Source of the DNA: Actinomycetota bacterium
GTDB lineage: Bacteria; Actinomycetota; Acidimicrobiia; Acidimicrobiales; AC-14
Direction of reading: 5' to 3'
Length of the DNA stretch: 64,000 nt
Assembly (NCBI GenBank): GCA_040754375.1
Contig: JBFMCT010000005.1
Coordinates: 56,178 to 120,177, forward strand
How positions within the stretch are numbered: position 1 is the stretch's first letter; every line of letters starts with the position of its first letter. This document shows positions 1-7,579 of the stretch, in pieces. Both the position numbers and the translations under genes were made by a program. Under the pieces are notes generated by a model. It did not search any database. It saw only the letters and a program-made list of their open reading frames with translations, and was not told the DNA's origin.

Positions 1-1
1 G

Positions 2-607
2 GCCACCAACCAGGTGCTGCCGTTCTCGTTCCTCGTCCTGGTGATGTTCGCCTTTGCCCTCGACGCCGACCGGGGCCTGCTGTCGGGGGTGGCGGCCGGG
101 CTGTTCTGGGTGACGGTGCTCTTCTCGGGGCTGCTCGCCATCGCCCGCTCGTTCGCCATCGAAGCCGGAGACGACGCCCGCGACGCCCTGCGCCTGTCCG
201 GCCTCGACGGGGCCGGGATCTTCCTGGGCAAGGCGGGGGCGGTGGCCGTGCAGCTCCTGGCCCTGGAGGTCGTCCTGGCCGTGGGGGCGGTCGTGCTCTA
301 CGACGTGTCCCTACGGGGGGCCGGCCTGCTGGTGGTCACCTGCCTGCTGGCCACGGGTGGCATCGCCGCCGCGGGCACGATCTACGGGGCGGTGGCTGCC
401 GGCCTGCGGGTCCGTGAGACACTGTTGCCTCTGCTGTTGCTGCCCGTGCTCGCGCCCGTCCTGCTGGCGGCAGCCCGGGCCTCGGAGGCTGCTCTCGACG
501 TCACGACGGCCGACGGGTGGCCGTGGGTCAGGCTCCTGGCGGTCTTCACGGCGGCTTACGTGGCCTTCGGCGTCGTCGCCTTCGGCCCTCTCCTGGAGGA
601 ATCTTGA
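2..607 (+). CDS. ccmB: CcmB, heme exporter permease (5' end cut by window)
   Basis: This is the membrane subunit of the CcmAB transporter, which acts in loading heme onto CcmE during cytochrome c maturation. The frame is open to the left window edge (ATNQVLPFSF before the first Met), so the true start lies upstream, probably after ccmA. About 200 residues are visible against roughly 220 in the family, so only a short N-terminal piece is missing. Several hydrophobic segments (LLVVTCLLATGGIAAAG, LLPLLLLPVLAPVLLAA) fit the six-TM CcmB fold. The stop overlaps the TTG start of ccmC. The family call rests on sequence character plus operon position. Confidence 0.85.
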   Translation, partial: ATNQVLPFSFLVLVMFAFALDADRGLLSGVAAGLFWVTVLFSGLLAIARSFAIEAGDDARDALRLSGLDGAGIFLGKAGAVAVQLLALEVVLAVGAVVLYDVSLRGAGLLVVTCLLATGGIAAAGTIYGAVAAGLRVRETLLPLLLLPVLAPVLLAAARASEAALDVTTADGWPWVRLLAVFTAAYVAFGVVAFGPLLEES

Positions 608-1401
608 GCACCGTCGGTACCCGTGCCCTCGGATGGATGGCCGGCGTCATGCTGGCCCTGGTCGCCGTTCTGGGCCTGGTGGTCACACCGCCCGATGTCG
701 TGCAGCGCGACGCCGTGCGCCTGCTCTACATCCACGTGCCCACGGCCTGGCTGGCCATGTACCTCTCGTTCGGGGTCACCACCGTGGCCAGCGCCCTCTA
801 CCTGTGGAAGCGCACCCGCCGGCCTTTCTGGGACACGCTGGCCGGCGCCTCGGCCGAGATCGGCCTCGTCTTCATCGGCCTGACGCTGGTCACGGGCTCG
901 ATCTGGGGCCGCACCACCTGGGGCGTGTGGTGGACGTGGGACGCCCGCCTCACCAGCACGGCTGTCCTGTTCGTGACCTACCTCGGTTACCTGGCCGTCA
1001 GGCGCATCCCCGGCGACCCCCTGGTGCGCAGCCGCCGAGCGGCCATCGTGGCCTTGGCCGCCTTTCTCAACGTCCCCCTGGTCCACCAGTCGGTCGAGTG
1101 GTGGCGCACTCTCCACCAGCCGGCTTCGATCCTCGACCAGCGCCGCCTGGGCGACCCCCAGATCCAGGGTTCGATGCTGGCCACCCTGCTGCTGGCCGTG
1201 CTGGCCTTCACGCTCCTCTACGGTTGGCTGCTGGTCCATCGGTTCCGGCTGGCCTCCACCGAGGAACAGGTGGAATCGGCCCAGCTCGACGAGGCCCTGG
1301 CCGAACGGCGGGCCGAGGCCAACGCGGCCGACGCCGGACCGGGAGCCGGCGACCTGGGTGCCAGCCAGCTGGACGCGCCCGTGGGGGAGCGGTCGTCATG
1401 A
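604..1401 (+). CDS. ccmC: CcmC, heme handling protein
   Basis: CcmC delivers heme to CcmE at the outer face of the membrane. The tryptophan-rich signature WGVWWTWDARLT, diagnostic of CcmC/CcmF heme-handling proteins, is at about residues 107-118. Several TM helices surround it, with conserved His in the IHVPTAW and PLVHQSVEWW regions. The frame is open further upstream, but a GGAGGA Shine-Dalgarno just before the TTG at 604 and the overlap with the ccmB stop (TTGA) favour that start, giving 265 aa. The C-terminus past residue 220 is Ala/Glu-rich and is probably a disordered cytoplasmic tail. Confidence 0.93.
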   Translation: MSTVGTRALGWMAGVMLALVAVLGLVVTPPDVVQRDAVRLLYIHVPTAWLAMYLSFGVTTVASALYLWKRTRRPFWDTLAGASAEIGLVFIGLTLVTGSIWGRTTWGVWWTWDARLTSTAVLFVTYLGYLAVRRIPGDPLVRSRRAAIVALAAFLNVPLVHQSVEWWRTLHQPASILDQRRLGDPQIQGSMLATLLLAVLAFTLLYGWLLVHRFRLASTEEQVESAQLDEALAERRAEANAADAGPGAGDLGASQLDAPVGERSS

Positions 1402-1426
1402 CCGGCCCGGGAGGAGGGCCCAACCA

Positions 1427-1570
1427 GTGACCCACGCGGCTTACGTCTACGCCGGTTACATCGTCACGGCCGGCACCCTGGGGGCTTACGCCGCCTGGGT
1501 GATCGCCAAGACCCGGCGCGCCCGGCGCTACACCACGGGCGGGGACCGGTCCGGGAGCCCGCCCCGGTGA
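1427..1570 (+). CDS. ccmD: CcmD-like single-TM protein
   Basis: This is a 47-residue protein with one TM segment (YAGYIVTAGTLGAYAAWVI) followed by a basic stretch (AKTRRARR), the usual shape of CcmD, which helps release holo-CcmE from CcmC. The GTG start at 1427 follows a GAGGAGG Shine-Dalgarno at about 1411-1417. Its stop overlaps the ccmE start. CcmD sequences are poorly conserved, so the call rests on size, topology and position between ccmC and ccmE. Confidence 0.8.
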   Translation: MTHAAYVYAGYIVTAGTLGAYAAWVIAKTRRARRYTTGGDRSGSPPR

Positions 1571-2001
1571 GCGCGGCGGCCCGCAGCACCAAGAGGCTGT
1601 GGCTGGCCGGCGCGGTGGTGGCCGTGGCCCTGGGGTTCCTGCTCGTGCAGGGACTGGGCAACGCCACGTTGTACTTCCGCACGGCCGACGAGGCCGTGGC
1701 CCAGCGCGACAGCCTGGGTGAGCGGCGCTTCCGCCTCCAGGGCACGGTGGTGGCCGGGAGCGTGGACACCCGGGGCAACCAGGTGCTGTTCGACGTGACG
1801 GCCAACGACGTGACGGTGCCCATCGTCCACCAGGGTGACCCGCCCGAGCTGTTCCAGCCGGGCATCCCCGTCGTGCTCGAAGGCCGCTTTCAAGGTGAGC
1901 ACTTCGCCAGCGACCGGATCCTGGTCAAGCACACCGAGACCTATGTGGCCGACAACCCGGCCCGGGTGACCTCCTCCTCGGTCCCCTTCCCCGACCGGTG
2001 A
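1567..2001 (+). CDS. ccmE: CcmE, periplasmic heme chaperone
   Basis: CcmE binds heme covalently and passes it to the CcmF/H synthetase. The protein has 144 aa, with an N-terminal TM anchor (about residues 10-30), an OB-fold beta domain, and the heme attachment motif KHTETY carrying His122 with Tyr126 four residues on. The covalent ligand is therefore His, as in Escherichia coli, and not the Cys seen in some archaeal and Gram-positive CcmE. The GTG start overlaps the ccmD stop and its own stop overlaps ccmF, so translation is probably coupled. Confidence 0.95.
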   Translation: MSAAARSTKRLWLAGAVVAVALGFLLVQGLGNATLYFRTADEAVAQRDSLGERRFRLQGTVVAGSVDTRGNQVLFDVTANDVTVPIVHQGDPPELFQPGIPVVLEGRFQGEHFASDRILVKHTETYVADNPARVTSSSVPFPDR

Positions 2002-4091
2002 GCGCCGTCGCCGGGGCGGGGGCCGTGGCCCTGGCCCTGGCCTCGTCGGTGCTGGGCATGGTGACGCTGGCCATCGGCCTGCGCCGCAACGACGCCCGCC
2101 TGCTGCGGGGGGCGCAGCGCTACGTGTGGATGGTGCTGGCCGGGGCCGTTCTGGCCACCTTGGCCATGCAGTACGCCCTGCTCACCCACGACTTCTCCCT
2201 GCAGTACGTGGCCGACAACGGCAGCCGGGCCACCCCGCTGCTCTACCAGGTCACCACCATGTGGTCGGCCCTCGAGGGTTCGATCCTGCTGTGGGGGTTG
2301 GTGCTGGCCGGTTACCTGGCGGTCATGGCCCACCGCTTCCGCGACCGGGCAGCCGACCCCATGGTGGCCTGGGCCACGCTGTTCGGCCTGGCCGTGGCCG
2401 TCTTCTTCTTCGCCCTCATGGCCGGCCCCGCCAACCCCTTCCAGGTGGTGGCCGGCGAGGTGCCCCTCGACGGCCCCGGTCCCAACCCCCTGTTGCAGAA
2501 CCACCCCCTGGTCGCCTTCCACCCGCCCATGCTCTACCTGGGTTACGTGGGTTTCACCGTGCCCTTCGCCTTGGCCCTGGCCGCCCTGGCCACGGGCCGC
2601 ATGGGTGAGGGCTGGCTGGTCGAGGCCCGGCGCTGGACGCTGTTCGCCTGGGGCTTTCTCACGGCCGGCATCATCCTGGGCGCGTGGTGGTCCTACGAGG
2701 TGCTGGGGTGGGGCGGCTACTGGGCGTGGGACCCGGTCGAGAACGCTTCCCTGCTCCCGTGGCTGACGGCCACCGCCTACCTGCACTCGGTGATGGTCCA
2801 GGAACGGCGGGGCATGTTGCGGGTCTGGAACCTGTCGTTGCTGGTGGCCACCTTCTCGCTCACGATCCTGGGCACGTTCCTCACCCGTTCGGGGGTCCTC
2901 GAGTCGGTCCACGCCTTCACCGAGTCACCCATCGGGCCGTGGATCCTGGCCTTCTTCGGGGTGGTCGTGGCCGTGTCGATCGGGCTCATCGGCTGGCGGG
3001 GCGACCGCCTGCGCTCGCCCGGGGCCATCGACTCGCCCATCTCCCGCGAGGGCGCCTTCTTGGCCAACAACCTCGGCTTCGCGGCGTTCACGTTCGTCGT
3101 GCTGCTGGGGACGGTCTTCCCGCTGCTGGCCGAGGCCGTCAACGGTGAACTGCTGTCGGTGGGCTCGCCTTACTTCAACCGCATGACCGCCCCCATAGGG
3201 CTCACCCTGCTGTTCCTGATGGCGGTGGCCCCCGTGCTCCCGTGGCGCAAGGCCTCGGGGGAGGTGCTGCACCACCGCCTGGTGGCGCCCGCGTGGACGG
3301 CGACGGCCGTCGTGGTCGTGTGCGTGGCCGCCGGGGTGAGGGGCCTGGGCCCCCTGGCCGCCTTCGGCCTGGGGACTTTCGCGGGCACGACGGCCGTGCG
3401 CCAGCTCGGTCTGGCCGTGCGGGCCGCCCGCCGCCAGGGGACGCGGCTGGGCCGGGCCTTCATCGGCCGCACCAACGGGGGCATGATCGTCCACCTGGGG
3501 GTGGTGGTCATAGGCATCGCCTTCGCGGCCAGCTCGTCCTACGGCGAGAGCCGCCAGTTCCGGCTGGCCCCCGGCCAGTCGGCCACGCTGTCGGGTTACA
3601 CCCTGACCTACCTGGGCCTGCAGACCGTCGAGCGGGCCAACCACACCAGCACCCAGGCCCGTGTCCAGATCGACGGGGGCAAGGTCTACGCCCCCAGCCT
3701 CAACCAGTACCCGTTCGCCACCCAGGCCATCGGTACCCCGTCGGTGCGCAATGGCCTGCGCGAGGACGTCTACCTCACCCTGGTGGCTGCCCCCGACGAC
3801 CCCGCGAGCCCGGCCGTGATCGGCGTGAGGGTGCAGCCCCTGGTCGTGTGGCTGTGGATCGGCGGGGGGATCATGGCCCTGGGCACCCTGCTGGCGGCCT
3901 GGCCCGCGGGCCGCCGCCGGCGCCTGGAGGTGGCCGAAGGCCCGACCGAGGTCGACCCCGAACCCGCCCTGGCGGCGGGCACGGTCGAGCCCGCGACGGC
4001 CACAGCCGGCCCAGCGGCCGGGGGCGAGCCCGAAGCCCAGCCGGGGGCCGAACCCGCGGGGCCGGGGCGGCCGGCGGCGGTGCCGCGGTGA
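1998..4091 (+). CDS. ccmF: CcmF, cytochrome c heme lyase subunit
   Basis: CcmF is a large polytopic protein (697 aa) that receives heme from CcmE and ligates it to apocytochrome c together with CcmH. The WWD motif WGGYWAWDPVEN is at about residue 237, with the conserved PLVAFHPPMLYLGYVG stretch near 170 and many TM helices. The last 60 residues are an Ala/Pro/Glu-rich tail not typical of the family core. The GTG start at 1998 overlaps the ccmE stop (GTGA), and the stop overlaps ccmH in the same way. Confidence 0.96.
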   Translation: MSAVAGAGAVALALASSVLGMVTLAIGLRRNDARLLRGAQRYVWMVLAGAVLATLAMQYALLTHDFSLQYVADNGSRATPLLYQVTTMWSALEGSILLWGLVLAGYLAVMAHRFRDRAADPMVAWATLFGLAVAVFFFALMAGPANPFQVVAGEVPLDGPGPNPLLQNHPLVAFHPPMLYLGYVGFTVPFALALAALATGRMGEGWLVEARRWTLFAWGFLTAGIILGAWWSYEVLGWGGYWAWDPVENASLLPWLTATAYLHSVMVQERRGMLRVWNLSLLVATFSLTILGTFLTRSGVLESVHAFTESPIGPWILAFFGVVVAVSIGLIGWRGDRLRSPGAIDSPISREGAFLANNLGFAAFTFVVLLGTVFPLLAEAVNGELLSVGSPYFNRMTAPIGLTLLFLMAVAPVLPWRKASGEVLHHRLVAPAWTATAVVVVCVAAGVRGLGPLAAFGLGTFAGTTAVRQLGLAVRAARRQGTRLGRAFIGRTNGGMIVHLGVVVIGIAFAASSSYGESRQFRLAPGQSATLSGYTLTYLGLQTVERANHTSTQARVQIDGGKVYAPSLNQYPFATQAIGTPSVRNGLREDVYLTLVAAPDDPASPAVIGVRVQPLVVWLWIGGGIMALGTLLAAWPAGRRRRLEVAEGPTEVDPEPALAAGTVEPATATAGPAAGGEPEAQPGAEPAGPGRPAAVPR

Positions 4092-4552
4092 GCGTCGGAC
4101 GGCGCCGGGCGTTGGGCCTGTCGTGGGGGGCCATGGCCATGGTGCTGGTCGTCGCTCTGGCCGTGGGCAGCCAGGGAGGTTCGGCGCCCCCGACCGACGC
4201 CGAGCGGGCCCAGAGCATCTCCGAGGTTGTCCGTTGCCCGACCTGCCGCAGCCAGTCGATAGCGGACTCCGATGCCCCGGCCGCCCGCCAGGGCCGAGAC
4301 GAGATCCTGCGCCTGGTGGGTGAGGGACTCTCCGACGCCGAGGTCAAGCAGTGGTTCGTCGACCGGTTCGGCACCGACATCCTGCTCGACCCCCCCAAGC
4401 GGGGGGTGAGCGCCCTGGTGTGGGCCCTGCCCGTCGTCTCGCTGGGGGCCGCCGCGGCTGGCCTGGTGGTCGCCTTCAAGCGGTGGCGGCCGGGGCACCG
4501 CCGGGTCAGCGACTCCGACCGGGCGCTCGTCGAGCGGGCGTTGGACCAGTGA
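4088..4552 (+). CDS. ccmH: CcmH/CycL, apocytochrome c thiol reductase subunit
   Basis: CcmH reduces the CXXCH cysteines of apocytochrome c before heme ligation. A signal or TM segment at about residues 10-30 is followed by VVRCPTCRSQSIADSDAPAA, the CcmH signature with the redox pair in RCPTC. A second TM (ALVWALPVVSLGAAAAGLVV) and a short basic tail follow. The protein has 154 aa. The GTG start at 4088 overlaps the ccmF stop; an in-frame extension upstream exists but lies inside ccmF. No ccmG (thioredoxin-like partner) is present in the visible part of the operon. Confidence 0.93.
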   Translation: MSVGRRRALGLSWGAMAMVLVVALAVGSQGGSAPPTDAERAQSISEVVRCPTCRSQSIADSDAPAARQGRDEILRLVGEGLSDAEVKQWFVDRFGTDILLDPPKRGVSALVWALPVVSLGAAAAGLVVAFKRWRPGHRRVSDSDRALVERALDQ

Positions 4553-5286
4553 GCGACCGGTCCGACCTGGAGGAGGAGCGCCAGTTCCTGCTGGAGTCGT
4601 TGCGTGACCTCGACCGCGAGCGCCAAGCGGGCGAGATCGACGAGGCCGACTACCAGTCCCTGCGCGACGACTACACCTCCCGGGCCGCCGAGGTGCTGCG
4701 CGCCCTCGAGGCCCACGGCGACCGGCCCGACGACCGGCCCGTTCGGGGCGCCACCCGCCACTCGACCTCCCGCCGGGCGTTGGCCCTGGGGCTGATCGCG
4801 GCCTTCGTACTGGTGGCCGGGGCCAGCGTCTTCATGGTGGCTGCCGACCGCCAGCCCGGTGCACCCATCACCGGGTCCCTGCCTGAGACGCCCGCCCAGA
4901 AGCTGGCCCTGGCCCACGAGCTGGAGGCCCGAGGCGAGGCCCTGGAGGCCCTCAAGCTCTACGACTCGGTCCTCGAGGAGGACCCGGCCAACGTCGAGGC
5001 CCTCACCTACCGGGGCTGGCTGCTCAAGCTGGCGGGCCTGGCCGACGAGGCCCAGGCGTCCTTCGAACGGGCGATGGCCATCGACCCCCGCTACCCGGAC
5101 GTGCGCTTCTTCTACGGCATGCTGCTCTACCAGGACCGCGACGACCCGGCGGCGGCCGTCGTCGAGTTCGAGACCTTCCTGGCCTCGAGCCCCCCACCGG
5201 GCACGGCCGAGGCCGTCCAGGGTGTGCTCGACCGCGCCCGCTCCGATGCCGATGCCCGGTCGGCGACGACAACCACCGCCCCATAG
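4549..5286 (+). CDS. CcmI-like TPR protein of cytochrome c maturation
   Basis: The 245-residue protein has a cytoplasmic acidic N-terminus (LEEERQFLLESLRDLDRERQ), one TM helix (ALGLIAAFVLVAGASVFMVA, about residues 80-100), and an exported C-terminal half with TPR-like repeats (LALAHELEARGEALEALKLY and ALTYRGWLLKLAGLADEAQA). This matches CcmI/CycH proteins, which hold apocytochrome c for the heme lyase. The N-terminal motif resembles the cytochrome c biogenesis region that precedes the TPR part in CcmI. The GTG start overlaps the ccmH stop. Sequence similarity to proteobacterial CcmI is only general, so no gene symbol is given. Confidence 0.8.
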   Translation: MSDRSDLEEERQFLLESLRDLDRERQAGEIDEADYQSLRDDYTSRAAEVLRALEAHGDRPDDRPVRGATRHSTSRRALALGLIAAFVLVAGASVFMVAADRQPGAPITGSLPETPAQKLALAHELEARGEALEALKLYDSVLEEDPANVEALTYRGWLLKLAGLADEAQASFERAMAIDPRYPDVRFFYGMLLYQDRDDPAAAVVEFETFLASSPPPGTAEAVQGVLDRARSDADARSATTTTAP

Positions 5287-5301
5287 GGCAAGACTGGCCG
5301 G

Positions 5302-5550
5302 ATGGGATTCATATCTGTCCTCATCTCCACGGTCATCGTCGGGCTGGTCGTGGGCGCGCTGGGCCGGCTGGCTCTTCCCGGCCCCAACCCCATGACCATC
5401 GGCATGACGATCCTGGTGGGTATCGGAGGCGCCTTCGTCGGGGGTCTGGTGGCATCTCTTCTGGGAGCCGAGGCCGGGATCACCCTGATCCTGCAGGTGG
5501 CCGCGGCGGCGGGCATCGTCTACCTGATGGAGCGCCGCCGCCGGGCGTAG
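5302..5550 (+). CDS. GlsB/YeaQ/YmgE family small membrane protein
   Basis: The 82-residue protein has three hydrophobic segments and the Gly-rich signature of the transglycosylase-associated family: LVVGALGRLALPGPNPMTIG, then GIGGAFVGGLVASLLG. It ends in a short RRRR tail. Members are small inner-membrane proteins induced by stress; their molecular role is not established. It lies 15 bp after the CcmI-like gene, so it may ride on the ccm transcript, but nothing suggests a part in heme attachment. Confidence 0.85.
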   Translation: MGFISVLISTVIVGLVVGALGRLALPGPNPMTIGMTILVGIGGAFVGGLVASLLGAEAGITLILQVAAAAGIVYLMERRRRA

Positions 5551-5653
5551 GGCCCGGGGGGCCGCTCACCCTCGGTGGCGAGCGTGGCTACGCTGGCCGG
5601 TGCCCTGACGGGGAACCAGCCGGTGTGGCCCGGGCGGGGACCGAGAGGTGGTT

Positions 5654-7579
5654 ATGGAGCCTTCCGAGCAGTTGCGCCCCAGAGACCTGGCCATTCCCGC
5701 GGCCGTACCGCCCCCCCGGCCGCGCCACCTCGACGACCTCCGCTTCCGGCCCCAGCCCGCCACTCGGTGGTTCAGCCCGGGCGTGCTGGCCCAGTCGGGC
5801 CTGCGGGTGGCCCTGTCGGGGGCGTTCGGGCAGTTCCTCGACAAGCGCGAGCTCCAGGCGTCGGTGGAGGCCGGGCCCCTCTCGTTCGGGGTGGCGCCTA
5901 CCCCCGCGCCCCACTCCGCGGCCGCGAGCGACGAGCTCTGGGTCGACTTCATCGCCGACACGGGCGACGGGTTCGGCGCCACCTACACGGTGGCCTGGCT
6001 CTCGGCCCAGCACGAGCTGCGTTTCCCGGGGGTCGACCAGCCGTTGCCCCGGGCCGACGTGGTGGTGCTGGGCGGGGACGAGGTCTACCCGGTGGGCGAC
6101 GCCGAGACCTACGAGCAGCGCTTCGTGGGGCCGTTCCGGGCCGCCCTGCCGTGGACGTGGGAGCCCCACCCCGAGCTGTTCGCCCTGGCCGGCAACCACG
6201 ACTGGTACGACGGGCTGACGGCCTTCATGCGGATCTTCTGCCAGCGCAAGTGGGTAGGGGGCCGCCAGACCCGCCAGACCCGGAGCTACTTCGCTGTCGA
6301 GCTGCCCCACCGTTGGTGGCTTTGGGGCATCGACATCCAGCTCGACTCCTACATCGACGAACCTCAGCTCCGCTACTTCGAGGACGCCGTCAAGCGCATG
6401 CGCCCCGGCGACCGGGTGGTCCTGTGCACGGCCGAGCCCAGTTGGCTAGACGCCAGCCCCAGCTCGCGGGGGCGCAAGAACCTGGCCTTCCTGGAGAACC
6501 GGCTGATCCGCCCTAGCGGGGCCCGGCTGATGCTCACCCTCTCGGGCGACCTCCACCACTACTCGCACTATGTGGGCGAGGACGCCTCGCACAAGGTCAC
6601 GGCCGGCGGCGGCGGGGCCTTCCTGCACCCGACGCACACCCTGGCCCCCGAGATCGAGACCCAGATCGACCCGGCCGACGAGAAGACCCGGCGGCGCTTC
6701 ACCCGCACGGCCTGTTACCCCGACCAGGTGACCAGCCGGCGGCTGGCGTGGGGGGCGGTCTCGCTGCCGGTGCGCAACCCGTCGTTCATGGTGGTGCCGG
6801 CCGTCGTCTACGTGCTGCTGGCGTGGTCGAGCCAGTTCTCCCTGCGGGCCTTCGGCGGGCCGGGCGAGCCTGGTGAGATAAGCCGGGCGGCGCCGGGCTA
6901 CGGCTGGGTCGACGTGGTCTTGGGCCTCGTTCGCAACCCCCTCTCGATCCTGCTCGTCCTCGCCTTCGCGGGCGGGCTCATCGCCTTTGCCAAACCACCC
7001 AAGCGATGGCCCGACAACCCCCACCGGCTGGCCGCCAAGATCGTGATGGGCACCGTCCACCTGGCGCTGCATCTGGCCCTGGTGGTCGTGCTCGGCCTGC
7101 TGGCCGTCAAGGTGGCGTCGGCCCTGTTCGACCGGGGGGCGTGGTTCACGGCCACGCTGCTGGTGCTCATGGGCGCCTTCGGGGGCTTCTTCGGGGGGCT
7201 GGCCACGGGGCTCTACCTGGCCGTGGCCAACGCCGTGCCCGGCACCGACGCCCACTCCAACGAGGCCTTCTCGGCCATGCGCCTGACCAGCTACAAGAAC
7301 TTCCTGCGGCTTCACTTCGACGCCGCGGGCGTTCTCCACGTCTACCCCGTCGGGGTACGCCGAGCCCATAAGGACTGGGTGCTCGACCCCGACAACGCCG
7401 ACGCCGAGGCGCCCTGGCTGGCGCCCGACGGCGACCCCCCGGTCGCCCATCTCATCGAACGGCCGTTCTCGATCGACGGGCGAACGGGCGGGCCGGTGGT
7501 GCCTCCGCCCCGGGACGACGACCGCCAACCACAGGTCCTGCCGCTCAAGAAGCCAGGGTCGGGGAGTATGGAGACGTGA
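5654..7579 (+). CDS. Membrane-anchored calcineurin-type metallophosphoesterase (paralog 1)
   Basis: The N-terminal half (to about residue 340) carries metallophosphoesterase motifs: DTGDG near 102, GGDEVYP near 140, GNHDWYDG near 180 and SGDLHHYSHY near 297, followed by a Gly-rich TAGGGGAF loop. These supply the usual Asp, Asn and His metal ligands. The C-terminal half has about four TM helices between residues 370 and 540, then a soluble tail. ATG 5654 is preferred because GAGAGG sits 6 nt upstream; GTG 5648 is possible. The stop overlaps the next gene (GTGA). It is clearly paralogous to the gene at 10011, with matching motifs and the shared HRWWLWGIDIQ and DEPQLRYF blocks. Substrate unknown. 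Confidence 0.82.
   Translation: MEPSEQLRPRDLAIPAAVPPPRPRHLDDLRFRPQPATRWFSPGVLAQSGLRVALSGAFGQFLDKRELQASVEAGPLSFGVAPTPAPHSAAASDELWVDFIADTGDGFGATYTVAWLSAQHELRFPGVDQPLPRADVVVLGGDEVYPVGDAETYEQRFVGPFRAALPWTWEPHPELFALAGNHDWYDGLTAFMRIFCQRKWVGGRQTRQTRSYFAVELPHRWWLWGIDIQLDSYIDEPQLRYFEDAVKRMRPGDRVVLCTAEPSWLDASPSSRGRKNLAFLENRLIRPSGARLMLTLSGDLHHYSHYVGEDASHKVTAGGGGAFLHPTHTLAPEIETQIDPADEKTRRRFTRTACYPDQVTSRRLAWGAVSLPVRNPSFMVVPAVVYVLLAWSSQFSLRAFGGPGEPGEISRAAPGYGWVDVVLGLVRNPLSILLVLAFAGGLIAFAKPPKRWPDNPHRLAAKIVMGTVHLALHLALVVVLGLLAVKVASALFDRGAWFTATLLVLMGAFGGFFGGLATGLYLAVANAVPGTDAHSNEAFSAMRLTSYKNFLRLHFDAAGVLHVYPVGVRRAHKDWVLDPDNADAEAPWLAPDGDPPVAHLIERPFSIDGRTGGPVVPPPRDDDRQPQVLPLKKPGSGSMET

Noticed and set aside
1398..1430. 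A 10-codon ORF overlapping the ccmC stop
   Set aside because: Too short, and it merely contains the Shine-Dalgarno of ccmD.
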